Source of the DNA: Tetrahymena thermophila SB210
Taxonomy: Eukaryota; Ciliophora; Oligohymenophorea; Hymenostomatida; Tetrahymenidae
DNA length: 64,000 nucleotides
NCBI RefSeq assembly: GCF_000189635.1
Contig: NW_002476570.1
Span: forward strand, 372,001-436,000
Direction of reading: 5' to 3'
Shown: positions 25,413 through 37,034 of the stretch, piece by piece
How positions within the stretch are numbered: position 1 is the first letter of the stretch
Layout: each line of letters begins with the position of its first letter
Translations under genes and position numbers: made by a program
The notes under the pieces: model-generated
Told to the model about the DNA's origin: nothing
Seen by the model: only the letters and a program-made list of their open reading frames with translations
Database searches by the model: none

Positions 25413-27035
25413 AATTATGCATTTCAACTAAATTAAATAAAAAAAAGCAATATATCTTAAAATAATAGAACTAGCTATAAGAAAGAAATCTATATTAACA
25501 TTTTACTTATTATACTATATTTACAAATATTAATTAATTAAATAGACTATTCTGTATATAATATTAAAAAGTATATTTACTTGCAACAAAAATTATTAAA
25601 TATCCAAAATTTACAAAAAGAAATATTTTAATTTAAAGTTACAATACTTAATTTTATAAATTATATTCTCATTTATTTAAAAATATATTTTGATTAAAAA
25701 AATCTAAATTTTTAATCATAATTTTTTTACTACTTTTTTAAATTTACTGATTCATTAAAAAATGAATGACTTTTATTCTAAATTTAAAATGGGAAACAAT
25801 TAAATGAATTTAAAATTGTAAAAAATATTTTTTTTTAAATTATCTTTTAAATTTAATATAAATTATATTCGAAACCTATTTAAATTTGACATTTAAATTA
25901 TAAATAGTTAATCTTAACTTTAATAATTATTTTTAAAAAATGCTATTTTCTATAAATACATTAAATATTAAAGCAAATAAATTTTTAGACATTATTATTT
26001 ATTAGATTAAATTTTTAGTAATAGTTAATAGCTTGTATGATTAAAAAATAGTAAATTAGAACTGCTTATAAATTACTAATCTTTATATCAAAAAGAATTA
26101 AAATTAATTATATGCACAAATTTTATTTTTATGATTTTCGTAATTCAATTATAAATGAGTAGACATATATCTGTTAAATAAATTAATAAATTTTTTACTT
26201 TTTACTATTTTTCTATCTAGACATTAAATTTGGGAAAATAAGTGTTTAAAAATAGATATATTTCATCCAGTAATAAAAAAGTAAATTTATATATAAGGAT
26301 CCAAACCAAAATAAATTATTCGGGTTTGTGCTTTAAATAGTACGAAAATATATTTTTGTAAATGATGAAGTGTATAAATTTTTTCGCTAGCATCATTTTT
26401 ATATTGAGGTAAATAAAATAAATGGTAAAATCTTTAATGTCTATTTACTGAAATGCAGCTTAACTAAGTGGATTTACAAACTTTTAGTGGAAAACTAGTA
26501 GAAGAGCTATATTCTTACATAGATAAGGTTTATAGATCCAAACAAACAAGATGGGGGTTTTTCTAAACAATAACAAGTTAAGTTATTATTAACATTTAAT
26601 ACTAATTTTAGGAAGATTAACAAATTTAGTGATGGGTAATATAGTTAGTACTAAAATTTTAATTAAGTTGAATATTTATAACTTCTAAGACCATTTTATC
26701 AGATTTATTTCTTTAAAGTATTTATTTAATTATGCATTTAACATTTTAATCATAGTATAATTAATAAAGCTAATTTTGGTATAAATAAATTTATAAATCT
26801 AATATTTCTAATTAAATCAGTAGAACTAATAGAAATTATATGTATCATAAATAAATATGTACCCACCCACACTTAACTTTTACTTAGTTTTTATGCTGTT
26901 TGTACTAGAATGCATTATGAAATTATAATCTATTTATATTTTTAGGTTTAAATAATCACGTATCAACCAGCACATTTATAAAATATAAATTATTTAATTT
27001 CTTAAACATTTAACAAAACAATATTTATAAATAAA
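25413..27035. other. Intergenic spacer, AT-rich
   Basis: 1.6 kb with one weak coding candidate (26453-26632, listed separately) and a small C-rich patch (ACCCACCCACAC near 26860). The rest is AT-rich without recognisable elements. Confidence 0.55.
26453..26632 (+). CDS. Possible 59-aa small ORF (weak)
   Basis: ATG-to-TGA frame beginning MQLNQVDLQTFSGKLVEELY, with better residue composition than the surrounding spacer for its first 40 codons. A GTTAAG...TACTAATTTTAG segment (about 26579-26613) looks like a short intron, so this could be the first exon of a small spliced gene. No homology recognised and no downstream exon found with confidence; chance is a fair explanation. Confidence 0.2.
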
Positions 27036-28437
27036 ATGAAATAATACATTATTTCTTTGCTTATAGTTTCCTTGGCTATAGCTCAAACTTTTGATGTAAA
27101 CAATAGTGATTTAAAAATGATTGTTACACTCCATAGACATGGAGCTAGAATCCCCAGTTCTAATGCTTTAAATTTAAAAGACAAAGCACCTAACTCAGGA
27201 GAATTGTCAGTTGTTGGTCAAAGATAGCTATTTTATCTTGGTTAGATTTTGAAAAAAGAATACATTGATGGTGCTAAGTTATTGAGTGCTAAGTATGATG
27301 CTTCTGAAATCTACTACAGATCTACAGATTTTAATAGGTAAATTAAAAAATAATCAACATTTTTACTTTATACTCATTTATTTTCCTTTCATTATAATTA
27401 GAACTATTATGTCTGCTTAATGCCTACTTGCTGGTTTATATCCTGCTTAGTCTGGTGATTAGATTCCAGATGATATCCTTACCAATAGATAGGATTTATT
27501 AAATATTAATTTCAAGCTAAGAGATTCTTCCACTGTTCCTCAAATTACAGAAAAATATCCTGTTCAAAACGGTTACTAATCTATTCCTATTCACGTTGTC
27601 GAAAGACCAAGAGATAAAATTCTTCTTGGTTATGGTGATACTTGCCCATAAGAAGAAATATGGAATCCTGAAAACTAAAAGAGTGATGAATGGAAAAGAA
27701 TCACTTAAGAATTCTAACCATAAATTAATAAATTTGCTAAAATTTTTAATTTAGATGTCTCTACTCTTGATTTGTTTACTGTTTACAATTATATGGATAT
27801 TATTATTGCTTAATAGTATCAAAACATGCCTCTTCCTGCTGATTATACAAACGATGCCTAGCTTTAGGAGGACATGGAAGTTTTATATAATCTCAGAATT
27901 CACTTATCTTTATACAAGACTCCTCTCTAAAAAAAGACTACTGTTACTCCATTCTTGAATAACTTAGTTTAAGTTTTAAGTGATAAAGTTTCTAACCCTA
28001 AAAATAATTAAAAGGGATATTTCTTATCAGCTCACGACACTACAGTCAATATGGTGCTTTAAGGTTTAAATTTAACAAGCTGGGAGTGTATTGAACAGAC
28101 ATACATGAAGACTTTACCCGCAGGTACTTTTTGCAATTATAAACCTACTAGATATGGTGCTAATTTGATTGTTGAATTAAGATAAGATAAAACTTCTAGC
28201 AAAAACTTCATTATGATAAGATATAATGGAGAATACCAAAAGATTTGTGACCAAACTACTTAATATTGTGACTTAGACGAATTTAAAAACCGTGTTGCAA
28301 ACTTCGTTGTTCCTAATTATGATGAAATTTGTGGTCTAACCAGTACAACCAGTAGTAATGAAAAGTCTGCTTACTCATCATCTAACTATTTAAAGTACTC
28401 CATTATTGCTGTTATTATTTCAGCTTTCCTATTGTGA
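27036..28437 (+). CDS. Histidine acid phosphatase, secreted or membrane-tethered (445 aa)
   Basis: Phosphomonoesterase of the histidine phosphatase superfamily, branch 2. Exons 27036-27337 and 27402-28437, 64-nt intron, phase 2; 1338 nt. Signal peptide: MKQYIISLLIVSLAIAQ. Catalytic RHGARIP at residues 34-40 (nucleophile His35), substrate-binding STDFNRTIMSAQ across the splice site, and the HD proton-donor motif SAHDTTV with His312/Asp313. Cys residues in the C-terminal third probably form disulfides. The protein ends in a Ser-rich stretch and a hydrophobic tail with no basic residues after it (YSIIAVIISAFLL), which suggests a GPI-attachment signal or a tail anchor. It should act in the lysosome/phagosome or outside the cell. 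Length and motif order are normal for the family. Confidence 0.95.
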
Positions 28438-28681
28438 TTTTGAAATAGAATACTGTTTCATTTAAAAATTAACTTTAAATATTTTCATTGTTCATAATTT
28501 TATATTTTTTGTTTAGCATTTTTCGCATGTTATCTTAAATTTTAAAATAAAAAATGAGTTAACTTTCAAAAACAGTTTTTGTTCTACTTTTTTAATTAGT
28601 ATCATTTAATTTCGCATCTATTTTTTATTCTATAGATTTTGATTATCTGAATTAACCAATTCATTTTTTATATCTTGTTAA

Positions 28682-28754
28682 GCCTTTATAGCTCAGCTGG
28701 GAGAGCGTAAGACTGAAGATCTTACGGTCCTCGGTTCGATCCCGAGTGAAGGCA
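28682..28754 (+). tRNA. tRNA-Phe (GAA)
   Basis: 73 nt including discriminator A. A 7-bp acceptor stem (GCCTTTA/TGAAGGC, with one G-T pair), D arm GCTC...GAGC, anticodon stem TAAGA/TCTTA with loop CTGAAGA (anticodon GAA), and T arm CTCGG-TTCGATC-CCGAG. No intron. A run of T's follows directly (28755 onward) as the pol III terminator. Internal A and B boxes are present. Confidence 0.97.
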
Positions 28755-29475
28755 TTTTTTTCTTTTTTTAAAAAAAATAACTTAGATAGATGCTTAAAAA
28801 AATTTTTTTAGCTTTAGTAAAAATAAAATAAAATTTTTAGTCATATTTAAAACATTTTTGTTTAAATTTAGATAATTCTCTCTATTATTTTAAAATACTT
28901 TTTATTGTTCAAAATAAATGTCTTAGTAAACTTTTTTTTATTAAATAAGCTTTTACTTTAGTACAATCAGAAAGCTGTTGGTAGAAGAAAAGATTACATC
29001 CTTTTATATTATTCTATCCCAATGTATTTTTAAATGATCTTTTGAAATTATAGTCAGTTTTTGTAAGATCTATTATAAATAAAATCAATCTTTCAAATTT
29101 ATCCTACTTTAGAATATATATATGTAGTATTATTACTTTATTGTTTTTAAGTTTGGCATTGAAGGTTTTTAACTATTTAAAAATAAAATGTTTGTCGTCT
29201 TTTATTTTAGATTGATCAATATTTATCTTATTTAAAATATTTAGACCTCTTTACTTAGCATGTTAGAAGCTTAAAATGTTTGGATTTTTATTTACTACTC
29301 AGTAATATCTTAAGCCTAAAATGACAAAATTTATTCTTTTATATACATAGTAAAAGAATTATGAATTATTTCTTTTAGGCTCCTTATAAATTATTTATAA
29401 ATCTGCTTTTTTAATATCTATTAAATTTATAAAAAATTATTAAAAGTGCTGATAGATAAACAGGTAAAAGAAAGA
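28755..29475. other. Intergenic spacer
   Basis: Starts with the T-run terminator of the tRNA gene, then AT-rich sequence leading into the first legumain gene. No coding frame recognised. Confidence 0.6.
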
Positions 29476-31019
29476 ATGAATAAAACTCTTATTTTTGCTT
29501 TAATTGGACTTATTTCTTTTGTAGCTTGCGCTAACTACTCTGTTTTAGTTGCTGGTTCTAAGGGTTACGAAAACTACAGACATTAAGCAGATGTGTGTCA
29601 TGCATACCATACTCTTGTTAAGAAGGGTTTTGCACCTGAAAACATTATTGTTTTCCTTTACAACGATGTTGCTTTTGATAAATCAAACCCTTTCAAAGGA
29701 AAACTTTTTAACAAGCCTCTTGGTGATGACGTCTATGAAGGATGTAAAATCGATTACTAAGGTGAAGATGTTACCCCTAAAAATTATATGAGCGTTCTCA
29801 CAGGTAAAAAGTCCGACGTTGCTAATATAGGAACTGGAAGAGTTCTTGAATCAACTGAAAACGATAATGTAAGCACTTATTTTGAATTTTATAATTAAAT
29901 TTAGAACATATATAAACCTATAAAGTTAGGAAAATTTTTAATTAAATATATGAATTTCCATTTATTGTTTAAACTATTTGAAATTAAAAAAGTATATTTA
30001 TTTTACTTAATTATAAATCAGGTTTTCCTTTATTTCTCAGATCACGGAGCTCCAGGTATTATTGGTTTCCCTAGTACTTACATGTATGCTAATGAATTAA
30101 TTTCCACTTTCTAAATTATGAAAAATCAAAAAATGTATAACAAAATTGTTTATTACTTGGAAACATGTGAATCAGGATCTATGTTTGTAAACCTTCCTAC
30201 TGATCTTAATATTTATGCTGTCTCTGCTGCCAGTCCTTCCTAATCATCATATGCTGCTTATTGGTAAATTAAATATTAATTTATTAACAATAAAAATTAA
30301 AAATTAATTAAAATAAAAGTGGTATTAAGGCTTTTGTCAAGGGTAAATTAATTGGATCTTGTTTGGGAGATCTTTTCAGTGTTAATTGGATGGAATAAGT
30401 TGATTCAGAAAAAGATATTGATAATCTCACTTTATAACAACAATTTGATACTGTTTCTAAAAAAACAAAATTATCTTAAGTTATGTAATGGGGTGATCTC
30501 TCTTTCACTAGTGAGCCTGTCTCTGACTTTTTAACTAGCAGTTAAAAATCTTTGAAGACCTCTTTAATGAGTTTCTTTAATTTCAGCTCTCCCTCTATGA
30601 GAAAGATAAAAGATGAAAGTATTCTTGAACACGAAGAAGAAGACGGTATCCATAATCATGATAGCTTAGTTAATAACAGAAAAGCTAAAATTAGCACTTT
30701 ACTCCATTTATACATCACCTCACCTTCTACATAAAACTTTGAAAAGTTGAACTTGGAACTACACGGTGACCAAAAATTCTAAAACTACTTTGATTAAATT
30801 TAAACTAGATTTGGCTTATAAAATGTTGTATTAGAGTCAGCTGGCTCCTAATCTGAAACCAACTTTACTTGCTACAAAAAATTAGTTGAAACTTTTGAAG
30901 CTAAGTGTGGCAAAACTCCAGAATCATAACTCAGTAGTTTAACTTATTTCTACTAATTCTGCTAAAGAATGTATAAGAAAGAACCTAACTATGATGAAAT
31001 GCTTGAAAATATTTGTTGA
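29476..31019 (+). CDS. Legumain-type cysteine protease (family C13), copy 1, 444 aa
   Basis: Asparaginyl endopeptidase of the secretory/lysosomal system. Three exons (29476-29868, 30022-30263, 30320-31019), phases 0 and 2, 1335 nt. Signal peptide MNKTLIFALIGLISFVACA; then [19 protein letters not shown], the typical start of the mature C13 domain. The catalytic dyad is present: His139 in FSDHG and Cys180 in ETCESGSMF (most relatives have EACESGS). Further on are [21 protein letters not shown], the VMQWGD end of the catalytic domain, an acidic/His linker and a C-terminal helical prodomain-like region with paired Cys. Start chosen at the signal peptide Met. It pairs with the next gene as a tandem duplicate with identical intron positions. 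Confidence 0.94.
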
Positions 31020-32418
31020 AAAAATAATCAAAAATGTATATTTTTCTATGATATATTGTGTAAATATAATAAAAAATTTAATAAATTATAAAAAATAAAA
31101 ATATTTGTTGAAAACAAAAATATTATTTTTTATTTTATGTTTATTCTATTTAATACAAAGTAAAAATCATAAAAAACTAAATAACATTTTAATTTAAATA
31201 CGTTATAATATTCTTTAATCAACCTAAATTTTCTTATTAATATCTTAAATTATGAAGATTGAAAATTTAAATTTATTTAGACAAATTAATTAATTTGAAT
31301 AGACAAAATAGGTTTTGAAATGATATAATTGATATTTTCCTGATAAAATATAATTAAATATTTTCATCCTCGTTTTTTTAGATAAGTGAATATTAACTAT
31401 ATTTTGATCTAATTCATTTGAATTTTATTACAGTGGGTTGGATAAATTAATTAATTTTGATGATGCCTTATTTTGGTAATTTAAATTTTTTTGATAGATT
31501 GAACTTTTTTGATCACATTAGATAGGTTATATTTCTTATCATTTAGTATTTATTCTAAATTATGTTATAATGGTTTCTGCCCAATAGACAGAAAACTTCT
31601 GTTCACTAAAATATTAAGATAAAATGACATTTAAATATGTTTGAAGGGCTTCGCAACCACAATTATTATCTGAGTATTTATATCTATTTTTATTATTTTA
31701 GAAATTCAATTATTCCTTTTGGAAATAAAAATAATCTTTCTTTTTGAGAGCTATTTTCAGAAAAAGTGTATCAGAAGTATAAATGTTTTTAAGAATAAAT
31801 TATTTAAAAATGCATTTGAACTGATCAAAAATTTAATTAATATTGCTCTTTTATAAGCTAATTATAAAAAAGTAAGATTTATTAATATTGATGTCTGAAA
31901 GAACACTTTCTGAATTCATTCATTTACTTTATATTTCAAAAAAATAAAAGATTTGTTAAAAGCTAATAAGTAACTAATCTTTAGTATCTTTTTTATTTGT
32001 AAAAGAATTTATACTGAATAAATTTGGATATTTAATATTTGTGATTAAGGAATAACATGAACCTTTTTATAAAACTAAACAATGTAATGAGCTCAATTTC
32101 TAAAATATAAAAAAATGGTAATAATTATGTTTAATACTAATAATCTAAAGCTAACCCATATTTTAAAGGTGTAAAAGCTTTGGTTCTAGTCCAATTACAG
32201 AATTACATGAATATTTAAATTATAAGAAATTTTTAGTTAAGCTCTATGAGCGATAAATTAATTCTTTTATTTTAAATATAAAAGAATTTAATGCTCCTAT
32301 CAAAGAATACACTTTATATGAAGGAAAGACACATTTCTTAATTTTAAAACCTATTCAGCATATAGCTATGTATCAAATAATTAATAAATAAATCAATTAA
32401 ATTCTTAAATTAAAAAAG
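31020..32418. other. Spacer between the tandem legumain genes
   Basis: AT-rich. Its last 245 nt form an open frame that runs without TGA into the ATG of the second legumain gene (listed as a possible relic). A small hairpin (TTTCTG...CAGAAA) lies near 31575. Otherwise nothing recognised. Confidence 0.5.
32171..32418 (+). other. Open reading frame in frame with legumain copy 2; possible gene relic or unspliced 5' exon
   Basis: The frame before the legumain ATG stays open and reads with protein-like composition (for example SSPITELHEYLNYKKFLVKL and APIKEYTLYEGKTHF). The signal peptide immediately after the ATG argues that translation starts there. This stretch is therefore more likely a relic of another gene, or chance in a one-stop-codon genetic code. 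Confidence 0.2.
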
Positions 32419-33898
32419 ATGAATAAAACTCTTATTTTCGTTTTACTTGGGCTTGTTTCCTTTGTTGCTTGTGCAAATTACTCAGTTTTAGTAGCTGGTT
32501 CTAAGGGCTATGAAAACTACAGACATCAAGCTGATGTTTGCCACGCTTACCAATCTTTATTGAAAAAGGGTTTCCAACCTGAAAATATTATCGTATTCCT
32601 TTACAACGACGTTGCCAACAATAAATAAAACCCTTTTAAGGGTAAACTCTTTAACTAACCCAACGGTTAAGATGTTTATGCTGGCTGCAAGATCGATTAC
32701 TAAGGTAATGATGTCACCCCTAAAAACTATATGAGTGTCCTCACTGGTGATAAGTAGGCTGTTGCTAAGATCGGTACTGGAAGAGTCCTTGAATCCACTT
32801 CAAGTGATAATGTAAATTTTTAATTCATAGAAATAATTTGTTTGTTTACTTTGTGTTTTAAATATGAATAAAATTTTTTTCTAAGTTAAAATTAATAAAT
32901 TAATATAAAGGTTTTCCTTTACTTCGCTGATCACGGTGCTCCAGGATTCGTAGCTTTCCCTACCCAAAAATTCTATGCTAATGACTTGATTAGTACCTTC
33001 TAAAAGATGCACAGCAAGAACATGTACAATAAGCTTGTTTACTACTTAGAAGCTTGTGAATCTGGATCCATGTTCGTTAATCTTCCTACAAACCTTAACA
33101 TCTATGCTTTGTCTGCTGCTAATCCTACTGAAAGTTCATATGCTGCTTACTGGTAAATATATTTTAAAATTTATTTCATACTCTAATTATCGTTTATTTA
33201 TATAAAGTGGTTCATAAGCCAAGGTTGATGGCAAAAATATCGGATCTTGTTTGGGTGATCTTTTCAGTGTTAATTTCATTGAAGAAATTGATGCTACTTC
33301 TGACCTTTCAGCTCTTACTTTACAATAACAATTCGAATATGTTGCTTAAAAGACCACTATGTCTTAAGTTATGCAATGGGGTGATCTTTCTTATGTCAGT
33401 GAACCTGTCGCCGATTTCTTATCTGCTAAATCTTCTGCTTCTTAATCCTTGAAGTCTGCCTTATTAGGTTTGTTCAACTTCTCATCTCGTCCCTCCATGA
33501 GAAGAATTAACCAAACCGAAGAAGAAGAAGATAACGATATCCATTCTCATGAAAGCTTTGTTGATGCTAGAAAGGCCAAGATTTCTACTTTCCTCCATTA
33601 ATATATTCACACTCCCTCTGCTGAAAACTTCGAAATGTTAAATGTCGAATTACACAATGACCAAAAGTTCTAAACCTTCTTTGATACCATTAAAATGAAA
33701 AAGGGTGATATCGTTTCAAATGATGTTTATGCAACCACTGATTTCGCTTGCTATAAGAATTTAATTGAAGCCTTTGAAAATAAGTGTGGTGAAGTCCCTG
33801 AATCATAATACTCTGGTTTCAGACATTTATATGATATTTGCGGAAGAGCTTACTTCGCTGCTGTTGATGCCAACGAATTACTTAACAACGTCTGTTGA
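32419..33898 (+). CDS. Legumain-type cysteine protease (family C13), copy 2, 441 aa
   Basis: Same exon plan as its upstream neighbour (32419-32811, 32911-33152, 33208-33898; first two exons identical in length, 393 and 242 nt), 1326 nt. Signal peptide [19 protein letters not shown]. His139 in FADHG and Cys180 in EACESGSMF form the dyad. [21 protein letters not shown] and VMQWGD are all conserved, and Cys residues of the C-terminal helical domain are kept. Codons end in C or G more often than in copy 1 (many ACC, ATC, GTC, AAG), a sign of selection for high expression. Likely a lysosomal/phagosomal protease. Duplication, not decay: no broken motif is seen. Confidence 0.95.
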
Positions 33899-34285
33899 TA
33901 AAAATATTGAAAATAATTTTTTATAAATTTAAAGTAATTATATAAAACTAACTTCATATTATTAAAATATTGAAAACAAACATACATACATTTTTAATAA
34001 ATTTTTCTATTCAAAATATCTTTTTTTGTAAAAAATATTTCAATTAAACTCAAAACTTATTTAGTGGGAGAGATCGATCCCAATCATATTAATAAAAATT
34101 GTGGTTAATTCATTAATAAAGTAATAAATTTCTATTTCTTTACCATAAAATTAAATCAAATTTAGATCTGTTACAGTATAAAGATATATAAATACATTTC
34201 AAATATTTTTTTTAATTTTGTTTAAATTAATAAAAATCTAAGAAAATACTTTTTTTAAATTTTATTTCTATTTTAGTTAAAATTT
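33899..34285. other. Intergenic spacer between convergent genes
   Basis: AT-rich 3'-flank of two convergent genes; nothing recognised. Confidence 0.6.
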
Positions 34286-36280
34286 TCAATGATTTATGCT
34301 TATTTAATGATGAATCAGTCTTTTGTAAACTCCTTCTTTTAATAAAAGCTATTCATGGTTTCCTTATTCTTTGATTTACCCATTTTCCATAACAAATATT
34401 ATATCACTCTTTACTATAGTGCTCAATCGATGAGCTATTTAGATTATTGTTATCCCTCTATAACCCAATAGTTTATCAATATAAGTTTGTACCAAGTTCT
34501 CACTTTCTGAATCAAGAGAGCTGGTAGCTTCATCTAAGATCAAAATACTTGGTTTTTTCATTAATGCTCTTGCAATTGCTATCCTCTGTTTTTATCCCCC
34601 ACTTAACTTTATTCCTTTAGAACCAACTAGAGTTTTTAATCCTTAAGGAAACCTATTTTTATCATAAACAAATTCACTTACTCCAGAAACATCACAAACT
34701 TATTTGAGCTCTTCTTGAGTATATTTACCATCAATACATCCATAAACTATATTATATTCTATATCATTATCAAATAAAGAAGGCTCTTAGCTCACTAACC
34801 CAATGCTTCTCCTTAAATCTTTAAGTCCTATGTCTTTGATATTCTAATTATCTAAAATTATAGAGCCTTCTTAAATATCATAATACCTTTCAATTAATTT
34901 AATGATAGTTGATTTCCCACTTCCACTCATTCCAACAAATGCTACTAATTAACCTTATTTAATTTCAAAGCTTACATTTTACAAAACATTTCTCCTTTCA
35001 TAATTATTCTATCTTTCACAACTAGATAGATTATTTGTGGATTGGAGTTCTTCAATTCCTTGAGCCTAAGAGTCTTCTTATTATTAAGTATTCTGATCTA
35101 ATTGAATTTATTCTAAGGAATCATCTTCATTTTATTCATCAATTTAGTTTTAATTAAAAAGTAAATCTTCACTTTGAGGGTACATAAACTTTACATTTTC
35201 AAACTTAATACTTCCCTTTAAATATTTGACAGGCTTTTCTGTCATAAAATAATCTTTTATTTAGGACTCTGTTTCAAAGAGTTTGATTACCTTTCCAATA
35301 TATTTATACTTTTTATGGTAATATTTAGCTGGTTTCTTTACAAATAACTTAGAAATATCTTTACAAAATAAAATTACGCTAAATGTATATGCTATAATCT
35401 CAGAAAGGCTGTTTAAAACTATTTTTTTAGTTTAAGGATTGTCAATACCAGAAATAAGCAAGAATAGTATAATAGATATTTTCAAGCAGTCATGAGTGAA
35501 ATTCCCAACAATCGTTTTAATCTATTTATAATATTCTGTTTCCTGCTAATATTTGCAGTTTTCCTGAATAATTTTGTTTAAGTTTTCTGTTTCTTTCTTC
35601 TCTTAGTTAAATATCTTGATTAGATGAATGTTAGTTATTATGTCATCAAGAGCGAAGTTTTTATACTCACTTTAAAAATCTGAATTCTTTTCAGCCAATT
35701 ATTTTTTAGCATTAATTTTATAATTTATAAAAGCACTGGCTAAGGATAAAAGTGAAAGTAAAACTAACAAAAGAGGACTTTGTAAATAGATAAATATTAT
35801 TTGACTGATAATTTCTGTATAATCATTAAGCTTTTGAGAAATTTTTCCATAAGAAATTTATTCTGATATTTAATTAGCTCCTTCTTATACTACATTAGAT
35901 AAATAAGTAACTTTGTTTTCCTCAAAGAATTAAATATCTAAGCTAAATAAGTGTTCAAGTATAGATTTTTGTATTTGTTGCTTTACTTCTTAATGAGTAT
36001 TCCAATAATATTTTAGCTAAATAAATTCAAGAATTTATACAATAGCTTAGCATAGTAGATAATATAAAATCAAATACTTCACTTGACTATGATTTTATTC
36101 TTAAAGAGCATATTTCATATCTATTAAAATGAATGGATCTTAAGCATAAATTAATGAGCATATGAACCAATTTGAATTGATGCATACAAATTATATCCAG
36201 TTAATTTTTATGAATTTAAAATAAAATCTCCATATCTTAAGTTAAGATGGGAGGTTTTCAGTTTATTTGCTTATTGCCAT
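34286..36280 (-). CDS. ABC half-transporter, ABCB/MDR type (664 aa)
   Basis: One transmembrane domain plus one nucleotide-binding domain, intronless, 1995 nt. The start was set at the Met of MAISKQTEN because the following [13 protein letters not shown] aligns with the start of the paralogue at 50184. TMD about 20-310 with coupling-helix-like LFSLDIQFFEEN. NBD: A-loop region VKFMYP (about 365), Walker [10 protein letters not shown] (about 447), Q-loop [10 protein letters not shown], signature [15 protein letters not shown] (about 557), Walker B and D-loop [15 protein letters not shown]-loop AHRLSTI. All catalytic motifs are intact. A roughly 60-residue Asp/Glu/Gln-rich insertion separates the A-loop strand from Walker A. 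It must dimerise to work; the paralogues at 50-55 kb are possible partners. The substrate is unknown. Confidence 0.94.
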
Positions 36281-37034
36281 TTATGATTTTATATTTATTA
36301 TTATATATTATTTATTTTATATTAAATATCTTAGAGTATTTATAGTTTAGTTTTGGATATTACTATTTTAAAGATAGACTAAGAGATTAAGGATGCTTTA
36401 TACATATTTATCTATTTTTATCATCACCTGTTAATTAAAATTTAGAATCAATCTGATAAGGTAGTTTTTTGCTTATTTGTTTTTAAATACTTTCAGATTA
36501 TAACAGTTGAAAGAATTATATACTGAAATTAAATAAATTTAAATTAATTTAAAAATGCTTTTAGATTTTTTTTCTTAAATTTGATTATAAAATTAATTAA
36601 ATGATGTATAAAAATTTATCTTCTGTAATTAATCTACTGAATAACTAAATCAAATAATCTCAAAATTTTAAATATCAATTTTTGAAAAAGATATTAAATA
36701 ACTTTTTTCAATTATTTTGGTATTTCTAGCTAAATAAAATAAATTTGTATAATAAATATGTTTATAAATACAATAATTATGTTTTTCGAAATTATTTTGC
36801 TTTTCAAATTTTATAATTTTTATTTATGTCTATAGACAGACAAAATCTTTTAAAATAAAAAAAATATTTTTAATTTAATAAAAATTTTTATTATGAATAA
36901 ATAATTTAAATATTTCTATTTTAAATTAAACCATATTTAAAACTATGTTAAAAAATGAGACAAAATATTAATAAAATTTTATAAAAATACAGATAATTCA
37001 ATCAATATTACAAAAATAATTTTTGCAATAATTT
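36281..37034. other. Intergenic spacer
   Basis: AT-rich. The part nearest 37034 (from about 36950) resembles the sequence at about 41210-41295 and belongs to the tandem duplication. Nothing else seen. Confidence 0.6.

Noticed and set aside
25198..25422. 74-aa minus-strand ORF
   Set aside because: It overlaps the plus-strand 168-aa gene, which has the better start, composition and stop; it has the hydrophobic bias typical of antisense AT-rich frames.
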